Source: Desulfuromonadaceae bacterium GWC2_58_13 (GTDB lineage Bacteria > Desulfobacterota > Desulfuromonadia > Desulfuromonadales > Trichloromonadaceae). Taken from it: a stretch of DNA of 15,232 bases. The stretch lies in the NCBI GenBank assembly GCA_001825565.1, contig MHXM01000117.1:28487-43718 (forward strand). The letters run 5' to 3'. The notes below the pieces were generated by a model that was given only the letters and a program-made list of their open reading frames with translations, had not been told where the DNA came from and did no database searches. This document shows, one piece after another, positions 7,161 to 14,003 of the stretch. The first letter of the stretch is position 1; each line of letters opens with the position of its first letter. The position numbers and the translations under genes are program-made.

Positions 7161-7165
7161 AAAAG

Positions 7166-7282
7166 CTATTTCCATTGATTCAACCGTTTTTCGACATGAT
7201 CGATCAGAGTGGCCATCTGGGGCGGATCGTCAACCACCAAGACCGTCTTCATTCCGCAGCCTTTTCCAAAGAAAGACAACAT
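7166..7282 (-). CDS. Tiny ORF upstream of the siroheme reductase, 38 (or 28) codons
   Basis: A minus-strand frame begins at the ATG at 7280-7282 (38 residues, MLSFFGKGCGMKTV...) or at an internal ATG at 7250-7252 (28 residues, MKTVLVVDDPPQMATL...). It ends at TAG 7166-7168, five bases before the leader stem-loop and 64 bases before the reductase gene. The internal start has GGAAAAGG upstream and is the better one. The VLVVDDPPQMATLI stretch resembles the first strand and helix of a receiver domain but stops there. It may be a real small protein, a leader peptide or a gene remnant. I do not recognise it. Confidence 0.35.
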   Translation of the reverse strand: MLSFFGKGCGMKTVLVVDDPPQMATLIDHVEKRLNQWK

Positions 7283-7368
7283 CGAAAAATACTAATACAA
7301 AGAGCAAGCATCCCACAAGATTTTTATTATTTATGGGATAAACAGCGAGTGCCGACCACGGAATTTTC

Positions 7369-7397
7369 TTGACACTCCCTAATAAGTCTATTAGATT
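7369..7397 (+). promoter_or_regulatory. Promoter of the cytochrome c7 gene with internal palindrome
   Basis: TTGACA (7369-7374), a 17-base spacer and TAGATT (7392-7397) give a near-consensus sigma70 promoter. The palindrome CTAATA-AGTC-TATTAG (7379-7394) fills the spacer and reaches into the -10, where a bound protein would block RNA polymerase, so a repressor operator is likely. AAGGAGG (7427-7433) is the ribosome binding site. Confidence 0.7.
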
Positions 7398-7443
7398 TAA
7401 CGTCGTTTAACATCCCTACCCCTTTCAAGGAGGCTTTTTCACC

Positions 7444-7707
7444 ATGAAAAAACTGCTGGTCGTAGTAATGCTCGCCACCTTTGCCGCTGCACCTGCTTTC
7501 GCTGCAGACGTTTACACCTACGAAGGCAAAGGAGTCGTCACCTTCAATCACAAAACTCACGCAGACAGCCTCGGGTGTGAAGCTTGTCATCAGGGCGAGC
7601 CCGCCAAAATCGAACTGACCAAAGACTCCGCCCATAAGGAAGCCTGCAAAGACTGCCATACCGCAAAAGGTGGCCCCACCAAGTGTAACGAGTGCCACGT
7701 CAAGTAA
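7444..7707 (+). CDS. Periplasmic triheme cytochrome c7 (PpcA family)
   Basis: An 87-residue precursor. The signal peptide MKKLLVVVMLATFAAAPAFA should be cut before ADVYTYEG, leaving 67 residues. Three CxxCH haem sites are visible: C45-C48-H49, C68-C71-H72 and C81-C84-H85. H36, H39 and H64 are placed to be the distal ligands, so all three haems would be bis-His, as in Desulfuromonas acetoxidans cytochrome c7 and Geobacter PpcA. There is no second-haem site of tetrahaem c3, which defines c7. The protein carries electrons across the periplasm, for example towards metal or sulfur reduction. It is monocistronic, with a strong promoter and terminator, suggesting high expression. The many lysines would suit docking to larger cytochromes. 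Confidence 0.97.
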   Translation: MKKLLVVVMLATFAAAPAFAADVYTYEGKGVVTFNHKTHADSLGCEACHQGEPAKIELTKDSAHKEACKDCHTAKGGPTKCNECHVK

Positions 7708-7733
7708 TGGCGTAACAACACAACCGCAACATG

Positions 7734-7760
7734 AAAGGCCCCAGCTTTGGGGCCTTTTTT
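7734..7760 (+). terminator. Intrinsic terminator of cytochrome c7
   Basis: AAAGGCCCCA (7734-7743), loop GCTT and TGGGGCCTTT (7748-7757) form a 10-bp stem that runs into a T tract to 7760. It lies 26 bases after the stop codon. Confidence 0.92.
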
Positions 7761-7792
7761 ATTTTGCCCAAACAACCAGGATCTCTCACCGG

Positions 7793-7820
7793 TTGCAAAG
7801 CTCCTCACGCGTGGTAAGAT
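7793..7820 (+). promoter_or_regulatory. Candidate promoter of desulfoferrodoxin
   Basis: TTGCAA (7793-7798), 16 bases, and TAAGAT (7815-7820) resemble a sigma70 promoter. The 8-bp palindrome CACGCGTG (7806-7813) lies in the spacer. This would give a leader of about 155 bases containing a second palindrome GTTCTCAGAAC (7921-7931). Either could be an operator; neither matches a box I can name. Confidence 0.35.
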
Positions 7821-7982
7821 TCACTCACTCTGTTTCCGACCTTTAATCCCAAGCGCAAACAGCGGCACTGAATTCATTCAGAAAAAACAAAGTCCTGCAC
7901 CCCCGAGGAATTGCCGACCTGTTCTCAGAACGCTGATCGGTTTTTATCCCCGGCGAAATTCTAACACGACACGGAGGACCCG

Positions 7983-8363
7983 ATGGCCAAACAACTGGAA
8001 GTTTACAAATGTTCAGTCTGCGGAATTATAGTCGAAACCCTTCATGCTGGCGCCGGCGAACTGGTTTGCTGCGGTCAGCCGATGCAGCTGCTGACGGAAA
8101 ACACGGTCGACGCCGCCAAGGAGAAGCATGTTCCGGTCATTGAAATGGGATCTGCCTCGATCACTGTCAAGGTTGGTAGCGTGGCCCATCCGATGGAAGA
8201 AAAACACTACATCGAATGGATTGAACTGATCGCCGACGGCAAAACCTACCGACAGTTTCTCAAACCAGGGGACAAACCGGAAGCCACCTTCCCCATTACC
8301 GCCAAACAGGTCACTGCCCGCGAATATTGCAACATACACGGGCTCTGGTCGGCAAAAGCCTGA
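7983..8363 (+). CDS. dfx: Desulfoferrodoxin (two-iron superoxide reductase)
   Basis: A 126-residue protein that reduces superoxide to hydrogen peroxide in the cytoplasm of anaerobes without making oxygen. The N-terminal desulforedoxin domain has the rubredoxin-like Fe(Cys)4 centre I: C10, C13, C29, C30. The C-terminal superoxide reductase domain has centre II ligands H49, H69, H75, C116 and H119, and the conserved EKHVP motif with K48 next to the active site. All ligands are present, so it should be active. GGAGG (7973-7977) supports the start. It needs an electron donor such as rubredoxin, none of which is in the window. It stands alone between the cytochrome c7 terminator and a bidirectional terminator. 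Confidence 0.97.
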   Translation: MAKQLEVYKCSVCGIIVETLHAGAGELVCCGQPMQLLTENTVDAAKEKHVPVIEMGSASITVKVGSVAHPMEEKHYIEWIELIADGKTYRQFLKPGDKPEATFPITAKQVTAREYCNIHGLWSAKA

Positions 8364-8374
8364 ACTCGGTTCAA

Positions 8375-8430
8375 CCCATGAAAAAAGGCCGGTGACTATC
8401 CAAGTGGAGTCACCGGCCTTTTTTCATGGG
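8375..8430. terminator. Long bidirectional terminator between dfx and a response regulator
   Basis: A perfect 23-bp inverted repeat (8375-8397 and 8408-8430) with a 10-base loop. The GC core GGCCGGTGACT is flanked by A6 on one side and T6 on the other, so each strand ends in a U run after the core. It lies between the convergent dfx (stop at 8363) and the response regulator (stop at 8441). The outer CCCATG/CATGGG pairs extend the stem well beyond what termination requires. Confidence 0.93.
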
Positions 8431-8440
8431 GGACATAAAA

Positions 8441-8821
8441 TCAAGAAAGAAAACTGTCAACCTTCTTCTGCAAATCGCGCATATCGAAGGGCTTGCCGAT
8501 ATAATCGTCAGCACCCGCGTCAAACGCCGCCTGGCGATCCTGTTCCTGCACCTTGGCCGTCATGACGACAATCGCGCAATCACTTGTACGTGGATCGCTC
8601 TTAAGAATTCTTGCCGCCTGGTAACCATCCATCCCTCCCGGCATCATCACGTCAAGCAGAATCACGCTGGGCTTTTCGGCTCGGGCTATGGCAATGGCCT
8701 CCTCGCCGCTTCCGGCGCAAAACATCACCCGGTCTTCGGCCTGCAGGATGATTTCCAGCAGCTTCTTGACATCGGGCTGGTCATCGACAATAAGAATTTT
8801 CTTCATAGGGAAATGTTTCAT
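8441..8821 (-). CDS. Single-domain (CheY-like) response regulator
   Basis: A receiver domain with no output domain. Counting from the internal MKKILIVDD start (8806, 121 residues), it has D8/D9 in the acidic pocket, phosphoacceptor D52 in VILLDVMMPGG, T83 and K105 in YIGKPF. All phosphorylation residues are intact. The longer start at 8821 gives 126 residues; neither has a clear Shine-Dalgarno sequence, and family alignment favours 8806. Such proteins relay phosphate or bind a partner protein. A TATAAT-like -10 lies about 45 bases upstream. It is downstream of the PilZ protein on the same strand, but the 267-base gap with its own promoter suggests separate transcription. No kinase is adjacent. 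Confidence 0.92.
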   Translation of the reverse strand: MKHFPMKKILIVDDQPDVKKLLEIILQAEDRVMFCAGSGEEAIAIARAEKPSVILLDVMMPGGMDGYQAARILKSDPRTSDCAIVVMTAKVQEQDRQAAFDAGADDYIGKPFDMRDLQKKVDSFLS

Positions 8822-8865
8822 CAGACAAATTTAAATGGGATTGCTACGAATTGTTTATTCTCAAT

Positions 8866-8871
8866 ATTATA
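8866..8871 (-). promoter_or_regulatory. -10 element of the single-domain response regulator
   Basis: TATAAT on the minus strand, preceded by GGGG. The sequence 17 bases further upstream (GGAAAA) is a poor -35, so transcription may need an activator. It gives a leader of about 38 bases. Confidence 0.4.
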
Positions 8872-9033
8872 CCCCAAGTGACACGATTTTTCCTGTTTCC
8901 GCCCATTATTTAAGACACTAATGAACCCAATAAATGCCCACCCGCCGGATTTCGTCCAAGATCTCCTGCGCCGCAAAACGAGGGCATTTCCAGCCGTTGA
9001 ACGGGGAGCCTGACACATCGGGGAAAATTAAAT

Positions 9034-9047
9034 AAATCGCGGGATTT
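9034..9047 (-). terminator. Weak possible terminator after the PilZ protein gene
   Basis: AAATC (9034-9038) and GATTT (9043-9047) make a short 5-bp stem with a 4-base loop, followed on the minus strand by ATTTAATTTTCC. It is about 40 bases after the stop codon. The stem is weak. Confidence 0.25.
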
Positions 9048-9088
9048 TCTCAAGAAGAGCAGGTGAGGAACCGGCGCGGTCGGGGATA

Positions 9089-9790
9089 TCAGAGCGTCGT
9101 TTCGATATACGTTCGAAAAGCGCGAACCACTGCTTCGGAAGGTTCGACGAACTGGATCCCCATCCCCGGAGGGAAACCGGGACATTTCATCCATTCGGGG
9201 TGGTTTACCCAAGCCACCCGCCCGCGACATCTCAGAGGAGCAGCCTGCGGAAACAAATGCAGTTCCAACGCGATCAGGGTATTCACCGGAAGCTGTAGCA
9301 GGGTCGCCACAAAAAGTCCCCCACAGTTTATGTTCAAGGCGACCCCCTCATGATAAACCGGCGGATTCAAAGCGAACTGCAGGGAGAATCGGGCACTGAC
9401 CCGAGGAGTCGCCCGCTCGACGATTCGTAGCAAACGACAGACCGCGTCGAGCACCTGGGTTTCATCAAACGGAATATAGATATGACTGTCACAGCCAGCC
9501 TCCTGACTGCGCTTCATATCATTTTCTTGGCCAGAACGAATGACCAGGGCGACCGGGGTGGAACGCAGGAGGGGATCTTTCTTGATCTGCCGACAGCATT
9601 CGTCACCCTGGAGTTCATCCATATCCAGGGCAAGGATAACCAATAGCGGGTCTTGTTCCTCGATGATCGAAAACGCCTTGGCGCCACTACCGCATTCCAT
9701 GAATTCAAACCCTTGTTGCCGCAGAAAAGAATTTTCGAGAATCCTTCGCAATTCGGTCAGTTTCGGCAGCAGGATTATCTTCTTGAGCAT
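9089..9790 (-). CDS. PilZ-domain protein with degenerate receiver domain
   Basis: A 233-residue protein. Residues 1-122 keep the receiver layout, but the acidic pocket is replaced by L8/P9 (IILLPKL), the phosphoacceptor position is A54 in VILALDMDELQG, and the conserved Lys before Pro107 is Ile (IYIPF). It therefore cannot be phosphorylated in the usual way. Residues 125-233 look like a PilZ domain: RVSAR (R130, R134) matches the RxxxR c-di-GMP motif, and NINCGG (153-158) matches the second motif with Asn in place of Ser. It probably binds c-di-GMP and acts through protein contacts on motility, pili or matrix. AAGGGAG before the ATG at 9788-9790 supports the start. No partner gene is adjacent. 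Confidence 0.85.
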   Translation of the reverse strand: MLKKIILLPKLTELRRILENSFLRQQGFEFMECGSGAKAFSIIEEQDPLLVILALDMDELQGDECCRQIKKDPLLRSTPVALVIRSGQENDMKRSQEAGCDSHIYIPFDETQVLDAVCRLLRIVERATPRVSARFSLQFALNPPVYHEGVALNINCGGLFVATLLQLPVNTLIALELHLFPQAAPLRCRGRVAWVNHPEWMKCPGFPPGMGIQFVEPSEAVVRAFRTYIETTL

Positions 9791-9890
9791 CGGGTTCTCC
9801 CTTTCGGCAACTCCGGTCCGGCCGTCGATCCCGGAAACGGATCAGCGGGAAACAGATACCTACAGTTTCGCAAAAAACCCGCCAAAAGCA

Positions 9891-9930
9891 AGCGGCCCGT
9901 CCACCCGCGGGATTCGGGGGCCGGGCCGCT
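9891..9930 (-). terminator. Probable terminator of the SlyD-type FKBP gene
   Basis: AGCGGCCCG (9891-9899) and CGGGCCGCT (9922-9930) form a 9-bp GC-rich stem with a 22-base loop. On the minus strand it is followed by TGCTTTTGGCGGGTTTTTTG. It lies about 65 bases beyond the stop codon. The long loop and broken U tract make it moderate. Confidence 0.5.
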
Positions 9931-9996
9931 ATTAACAAACACCGTCAGGGTAACCAGGAACAAGAGCTGTCACTGGAAACCCTCGGATTCTCGGGT

Positions 9997-10425
9997 TCAA
10001 ACGATTTCCAGCAGGTTTATTTCAAAGGTCAGCTCCCGGCCGGCCAAGGGATGATTTGCATCCAGGGTGACGGTCGTTTCGGTGAGATCGGAGATCAATA
10101 CGGAAAAGGTTTCTCCATCCTCCTTGGTCAGTTCAAGGTAATTGCCGATGACCAGCTCGATGTGCTCCGGCACATCCTTTCGAGCCACTTCAGCCACCAT
10201 TTCCTGCCGGTGGGAACCGTAAGCATCCTCGGCCGACAGGGTAACGGTCTTGGACTCACCGGGCTGCATGCCAATCATCGCCTGGTCAAACCCGGGAATA
10301 ACTTCCTTGCGGCCAATGGTGAATTCGAGAGGCTCCTGCCCTTCGGAGGAATCGAACACGATTCCATCTTCCAACCTGCCGGTATAGAAGACTTTTACCG
10401 AATCCCCTTTTTTTGCTTCTGCCAT
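9997..10425 (-). CDS. slyD: SlyD-type FKBP peptidyl-prolyl isomerase
   Basis: A 142-residue cytoplasmic prolyl isomerase and chaperone. The FKBP core is split: the N-terminal part has KVFYTGRLEDGIVFDSS (11-27), then EVIPGFDQAMIGMQPGE (41-57). An inserted insert-in-flap domain (about 65-120, starting DAYGSHRQEM) follows, and the core closes with HPLAGRELTFEINLLEI (124-141). This is the SlyD layout. It lacks the His-rich metal-binding tail of E. coli SlyD, so a role in nickel delivery is less likely. GGAAGG just before the ATG at 10423-10425 supports the start. It lies downstream of a second, exported FKBP gene but behind a hairpin, so it may have its own promoter. Confidence 0.93.
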   Translation of the reverse strand: MAEAKKGDSVKVFYTGRLEDGIVFDSSEGQEPLEFTIGRKEVIPGFDQAMIGMQPGESKTVTLSAEDAYGSHRQEMVAEVARKDVPEHIELVIGNYLELTKEDGETFSVLISDLTETTVTLDANHPLAGRELTFEINLLEIV

Positions 10426-10486
10426 GGTTCCTTCCTTTCGCTAGTCTGATTCTGGAACAGCCCAGGGGCGACGCAGATACCAGAAA

Positions 10487-10520
10487 GCCGCCAGCACCGC
10501 GATACGCTGGTGCTGGCGGC
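10487..10520 (-). terminator. Probable terminator between the two FKBP genes
   Basis: GCCGCCAGCACC (10487-10498) and GGTGCTGGCGGC (10509-10520) form a perfect 12-bp stem with a 10-base loop, followed on the minus strand by TTTCTGG. It is 29 bases after the exported FKBP stop codon. The U run is short, so partial read-through into slyD is possible. Confidence 0.6.
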
Positions 10521-10549
10521 CTCTTGGACGCGTCGACAAGTAACCTGAG

Positions 10550-11260
10550 TTACTGCTGAATCGAAATAAGTTCCACTTCAAAAATAAGGGTCGAATTGGG
10601 GGCGATGACCGGCCCCGCGCCGCGCTCGCCATAGGCCAGGGCCGCAGGAATGAAAAGCTGCCACTTGGCTCCCTCCTTCATCAACTGCAGGGCCTCGGTC
10701 CAGCCGGGGATTACCCCACCGACGGGGAAGGTGGCCGGTTCGCCACGCTTATAAGAGCTGTCGAACTCCTGTCCGTCGATCAAGGTACCACGGTAGTTAA
10801 CAGTCACCGTGTCCGTCTTGGCCGGGGTTTTGCCGGTTCCTTCGGTGAGAACCTTGTACTGCAGTCCGCTGGGGAGAGTCACAACCCCTTCCAGTTTCGT
10901 GTTTTCGGCCAGAAAGGCCTCGCCCTTCTGCTTGTTCGTGTCGGCAATTTCCTTGCCCTTGGCTTCCTGCTTGGCCACCATCTCCTGTTGAAAATTCATC
11001 AGGGTGGTTTGTGCTTCTTCTTCGGTCAAAAGGGTCTTGCCGCCAGCCAGCATGTCTTTGATTCCCTGGGCAAGAATATCGGGATCAATGTCGAGCTCCT
11101 GGCGGGAAAAGTCCCGACCGATGCTCATGCCTATCCCATAACTGACCTTATCCTTAACGCTGGTCAGTTCATTTTTTTTCACTTCGGCTTTTTTCTCTTC
11201 AGCCGTACAACCAACGGCCAACAATAGAATTACCAGAACCGCACCGATAATCTGTTTCAT
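10550..11260 (-). CDS. Lipoprotein FKBP peptidyl-prolyl isomerase (FkpA/Mip type)
   Basis: A 236-residue exported protein. Its lipobox LAVGC (C18) marks it as a lipoprotein, anchored by a lipid on C18. Residues about 33-125 are a helical dimerisation domain (VSYGIGMSIGRDF, then a long charged helix), and residues 150-235 are the FKBP domain with VNYRG, FDSSY, VIPGW (W187 at the pocket floor), AYGERGAG and LIFEVELISI. It should fold proteins in the periplasm or at the outer membrane. The frame extends 60 residues upstream, but the signal sequence and AAAGGA seven bases before the ATG at 11258-11260 fix the start. A good promoter lies just upstream. Confidence 0.94.
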   Translation of the reverse strand: MKQIIGAVLVILLLAVGCTAEEKKAEVKKNELTSVKDKVSYGIGMSIGRDFSRQELDIDPDILAQGIKDMLAGGKTLLTEEEAQTTLMNFQQEMVAKQEAKGKEIADTNKQKGEAFLAENTKLEGVVTLPSGLQYKVLTEGTGKTPAKTDTVTVNYRGTLIDGQEFDSSYKRGEPATFPVGGVIPGWTEALQLMKEGAKWQLFIPAALAYGERGAGPVIAPNSTLIFEVELISIQQ

Positions 11261-11299
11261 GGATGAATCCTTTCGCAGAGGAAAAATAGTAAGTTTCAG

Positions 11300-11328
11300 T
11301 TTGTACTCCCACTCAGAACCGCTGTCAA
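11300..11328 (-). promoter_or_regulatory. Promoter of the lipoprotein FKBP gene
   Basis: On the minus strand TTGACA (11323-11328), 17 bases, and TACAAA (11300-11305), about 40 bases before the start codon. The inverted repeat CAAGGGG/CCCCTTG (11326-11332 and 11350-11356) overlaps the -35 and could either end the upstream gene or bind a regulator. Confidence 0.5.
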
Positions 11329-11357
11329 GGGGACAAATGACCAGATCGGCCCCTTGC

Positions 11358-12653
11358 TCAGAATCGTGGAGGTCGCGGAGGAACCACCAATGGATCGAAC
11401 CCGCGCAACGCCAGCAGCCCATAAGCGACGCCGATTGCACTCAGATTGCCCGCGGCGGGGGTCCGGTTTTCATGGCCGAGGAGGGCATCCGGCAAGGTGG
11501 CATAGGGGTAGGCCAAGGAGTCTCCCACCGGGATCGCCAGGTTCACCATTTGCTGAAGCAGTTGATCCCGTTTTTCGGCAAACTTGCGAGCCAACACCGC
11601 CTCCCGCCCGGCGCCGGAATCAACACTCAACCGTTGCCAGGCATTGGCCAGCTGAAAGGTCCACTCCGGTGAAATCAGCGGCTCGCGCTTGAGAGCCTCG
11701 ACGAAATCATGATTAATGAAATCGACTCCCTCCACCCGGATCTCAGTGTTGTTGGAACGACGAACTGTCACGCGGACCAGGCAGTTGGCTTCGACATAAC
11801 GAAGGATTTTTTGCGCGGCATCCCGCTCGAACGAGTCCAGGACCTCGATGCCTAGAGCCGAAACGCCCCAGGACTGAATATCGCTGGCCACGGTCGGATC
11901 ATGAAACCCCCGATTGAAACGATGCTCCACCGAGTTGAAGCCATTTTGCTTCAGCCACTGCAAAACCAGGGCTTGAGCGTTACCATACCTGGCATCCCCG
12001 GTTTCCGCGTCCAGCATGCCGAACAGCGCATAAGCGTCAATATTGATTTCAGTAGCGTAACTTTCCGAGTAAGCCGGCATCGCCGAATCATATCCGAAAT
12101 GCTGGTCTTTCGGATTGGCCGGGGCGCCAGTCGGCCCCATGCTGACCCCCCCGAAGTTGGGACTCGCCCGGTGTTGATCTTGCAGGGAAATGCCGAAATC
12201 GGCGATTTTGCGGGCCAGGTCCAGATAGGATCGCTGACCGGTCCGTCGATAAAGGTGGGCACTGGCCATCCCCAACCACAAATTCGCCCCGCTACGCACC
12301 GACCAGTCCCGGCCGACAAAGCCGTCACCAGTGGCGGATACCGCCTCGATGATCCCTCCAAGCCGCCAGACCTCCGGCGTCATGCGATAGAAATCGACAA
12401 TCCTTTGCGCTTCCGCCACCTCCCCCACCGCCAGCCAGGCCAGGGCCACCACCGCGGCATCATAAGTAAAGGTCCAGGTGCGAAACCGCTCATCCCCCAC
12501 ATGACTGTACGGCAACCCCGAACCCTGGTCCCGGTTGGCTTTCAACCAACGCTGCAAACCTTCTTCCGTCGCACGATACTCCGCCGCCCACGACTGGAAA
12601 GGGCCGGCGAACATTATGAACAACAAGAATATCGACAGATATTTCGATTTCAT
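11358..12653 (-). CDS. Exported protein of unknown function, probably alpha/alpha-barrel
   Basis: A 431-residue protein. MKSKYLSIFLLFIMFAGPFQSWA is a signal peptide, likely cut before AEYRA. The mature part contains repeated helical pairs, such as TFTYDAAVVALAWLAVGE (61-78), ANLWLGMASAHLYRRTGQRS (123-142) and EINIDAYALFGMLDAETGD (202-220), with aromatic and acidic residues at their ends. This pattern is typical of six-hairpin glycosidases and related (alpha/alpha)6 toroids, so a carbohydrate-active role is a guess. I cannot name a family or catalytic pair. The frame stays open further upstream through the end of the M48 gene, but the signal peptide marks the ATG at 12651-12653; the ribosome binding site is weak. 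It lies 64 bases downstream of the M48 protease and may be co-transcribed with it. Confidence 0.75.
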   Translation of the reverse strand: MKSKYLSIFLLFIMFAGPFQSWAAEYRATEEGLQRWLKANRDQGSGLPYSHVGDERFRTWTFTYDAAVVALAWLAVGEVAEAQRIVDFYRMTPEVWRLGGIIEAVSATGDGFVGRDWSVRSGANLWLGMASAHLYRRTGQRSYLDLARKIADFGISLQDQHRASPNFGGVSMGPTGAPANPKDQHFGYDSAMPAYSESYATEINIDAYALFGMLDAETGDARYGNAQALVLQWLKQNGFNSVEHRFNRGFHDPTVASDIQSWGVSALGIEVLDSFERDAAQKILRYVEANCLVRVTVRRSNNTEIRVEGVDFINHDFVEALKREPLISPEWTFQLANAWQRLSVDSGAGREAVLARKFAEKRDQLLQQMVNLAIPVGDSLAYPYATLPDALLGHENRTPAAGNLSAIGVAYGLLALRGFDPLVVPPRPPRF

Positions 12654-12717
12654 GAATAGGATACATTTCAGGATATGGATTTTTGGAATGAGCCCCCCAG
12701 GGACGACATAAAATTCG

Positions 12718-13950
12718 TTAGCCCTCCCGCAATCCCCGCACCCGCTCGACAACCGGTGGATGGGAAAAGTAAAAAGCCGCATACCAGGGATGAGGATGCA
12801 GGTTGGCCAGGTTGTCGCGCGAAAGCTTGACCAGCCCGCTGGCCAGGTCTTCGGCACGGCCATGCAGCTCGCACGCATAACGGTCGGCCTGCCGCTCGTC
12901 ACGGCGGGACAACCAGCTGCCCAGGGGCGTAAAAGGGAAGGAAACCAGACTCCCGAGGAACGAGAGAAGAACCCACTGGCCCGCGAAGGAAACCGTCTCC
13001 AGCCCAAACAACGCCGGCAACCCGCCCCAATCAATCAGACGATAAGCAAGGTAGAAAGCGCCCAGGGCCAGAAGTTCGGTTTTGAGCAGGCGCTTGAAGA
13101 TGTGGCGTTTTTTCCAGTGGCCGATTTCATGGGCCAGGATAGCGAGGATTTCACCAGGGTCAAGTTGTTCCATCAGGGTATCGAACAGCACGATCCGCTT
13201 GACCCGGCCGATGCCGGTAAAGTAGGCGTTCGAGTGACGGCTGCGACGGGAAGCGTCGACCTGATAAACTCGGCTGGCGGCCAGCCCGGCCCGCTCCATC
13301 AGGGTGCGGATCGCTTCTTCGAGACCTTCCTGCCGCACCGGCTCGAAGCGGAAGAACAGCGGCTCGATGACATAGGGGGAAATCAGCATCAGGAACAGGG
13401 TAAATAAGGCAAACAGAACCCATCCCCAGAACCACCAGCCGGTCGGGCTGGCCGCCACCAGCCAGAATCCGCTGCCCAACAACAGCCCCAGCAGAAGAGA
13501 CGAAATCAGCACCCCTTTGACCAGATCGCTGGCCCAGAGACCGAGGGTCTGGGTGTTGAAGCCGTACAGTTTCTCGACATGAAAGTTGCGGTACAGACTG
13601 AACGGGATGTCGATAATCGTCTTGCCCAGCAGCAGCACGCCAAAAAACAGCACCCCGCTCCATACCGGCGAATCGGTCAACGACTGCACCCAACGATCGT
13701 AAACCGGCAATAGCCCACCGAAGATAAAAACCAGCAGCAACAGGCTGTCGACCACCGATTCAACCAATCCGAGACGGCTCCGAGCCAGGGTGTAATCCGA
13801 GGCCTGCCGCAACGTCGCCACATCGACGACCTGCTCAAAACCCCGAGGGACACGGCTCCCGTAGCGCTTGAGGTGGTTCAGGTTAAGGCCCCGCAGCACG
13901 TATCCGGCGAGCAGGACCAGCAGATAAGACAGTAAGAGGATTGTCGGCAT
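12718..13950 (-). CDS. Ste24-type M48 membrane metalloprotease
   Basis: A 410-residue integral membrane protease of the CAAX-protease (Ste24) branch, longer than HtpX. It has hydrophobic segments at about residues 3-20, 66-84, 97-118, 144-168, 172-195, 289-306 and 322-340. The zinc site is H274-E-I-G-H278 in ILAHEIGHWKKRH, with the third ligand E352 and D356 in SRRDERQADRYA. SRRSRHSNAYFTG (234-246) is the conserved edge strand before the active site. Bacterial members act in membrane-protein or lipoprotein quality control; there is no prenylated CAAX substrate to expect. The start at 13950 has no clear Shine-Dalgarno sequence, and a TATTAT -10-like element lies only eight bases upstream, so the mRNA might be nearly leaderless. 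The exported alpha/alpha-barrel-like protein follows on the same strand. Confidence 0.94.
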   Translation of the reverse strand: MPTILLLSYLLVLLAGYVLRGLNLNHLKRYGSRVPRGFEQVVDVATLRQASDYTLARSRLGLVESVVDSLLLLVFIFGGLLPVYDRWVQSLTDSPVWSGVLFFGVLLLGKTIIDIPFSLYRNFHVEKLYGFNTQTLGLWASDLVKGVLISSLLLGLLLGSGFWLVAASPTGWWFWGWVLFALFTLFLMLISPYVIEPLFFRFEPVRQEGLEEAIRTLMERAGLAASRVYQVDASRRSRHSNAYFTGIGRVKRIVLFDTLMEQLDPGEILAILAHEIGHWKKRHIFKRLLKTELLALGAFYLAYRLIDWGGLPALFGLETVSFAGQWVLLSFLGSLVSFPFTPLGSWLSRRDERQADRYACELHGRAEDLASGLVKLSRDNLANLHPHPWYAAFYFSHPPVVERVRGLREG

Positions 13951-14003
13951 GGGATGAATAATAGCCGATTTGGCCGAATGGGTCGAGGAGGGAATAGGAC
14001 TAA

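Larger units (their letters stand above)
7102..7443. other. 342-base divergent intergenic region between siroheme reductase and cytochrome c7
   Basis: From left to right it contains the reductase ribosome binding site (7109-7113), its leader stem-loop (7122-7160), a tiny minus-strand ORF (7166-7282), a weak A/T-loop inverted repeat ATCCCA/TGGGAT (7310-7315 and 7334-7339), and the cytochrome c7 promoter with an internal palindrome. I did not find a convincing sigma70 promoter for the reductase. Confidence 0.6.

Noticed and set aside
8822..9018. Minus-strand open frame of 65 codons upstream of the single-domain regulator
   Set aside because: Atypical composition, no ribosome binding site, and it overlaps the likely promoter of the regulator.
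10539..10554. Inverted repeat AGTAAC-CTGA-GTTACT over the stop codon of the lipoprotein FKBP
   Set aside because: Only 6 bp, and the 12-bp stem just downstream is a better terminator.
11901..12659. Plus-strand open frame of 252 codons
   Set aside because: Antisense to the exported protein gene; no signal, domain or ribosome binding site.
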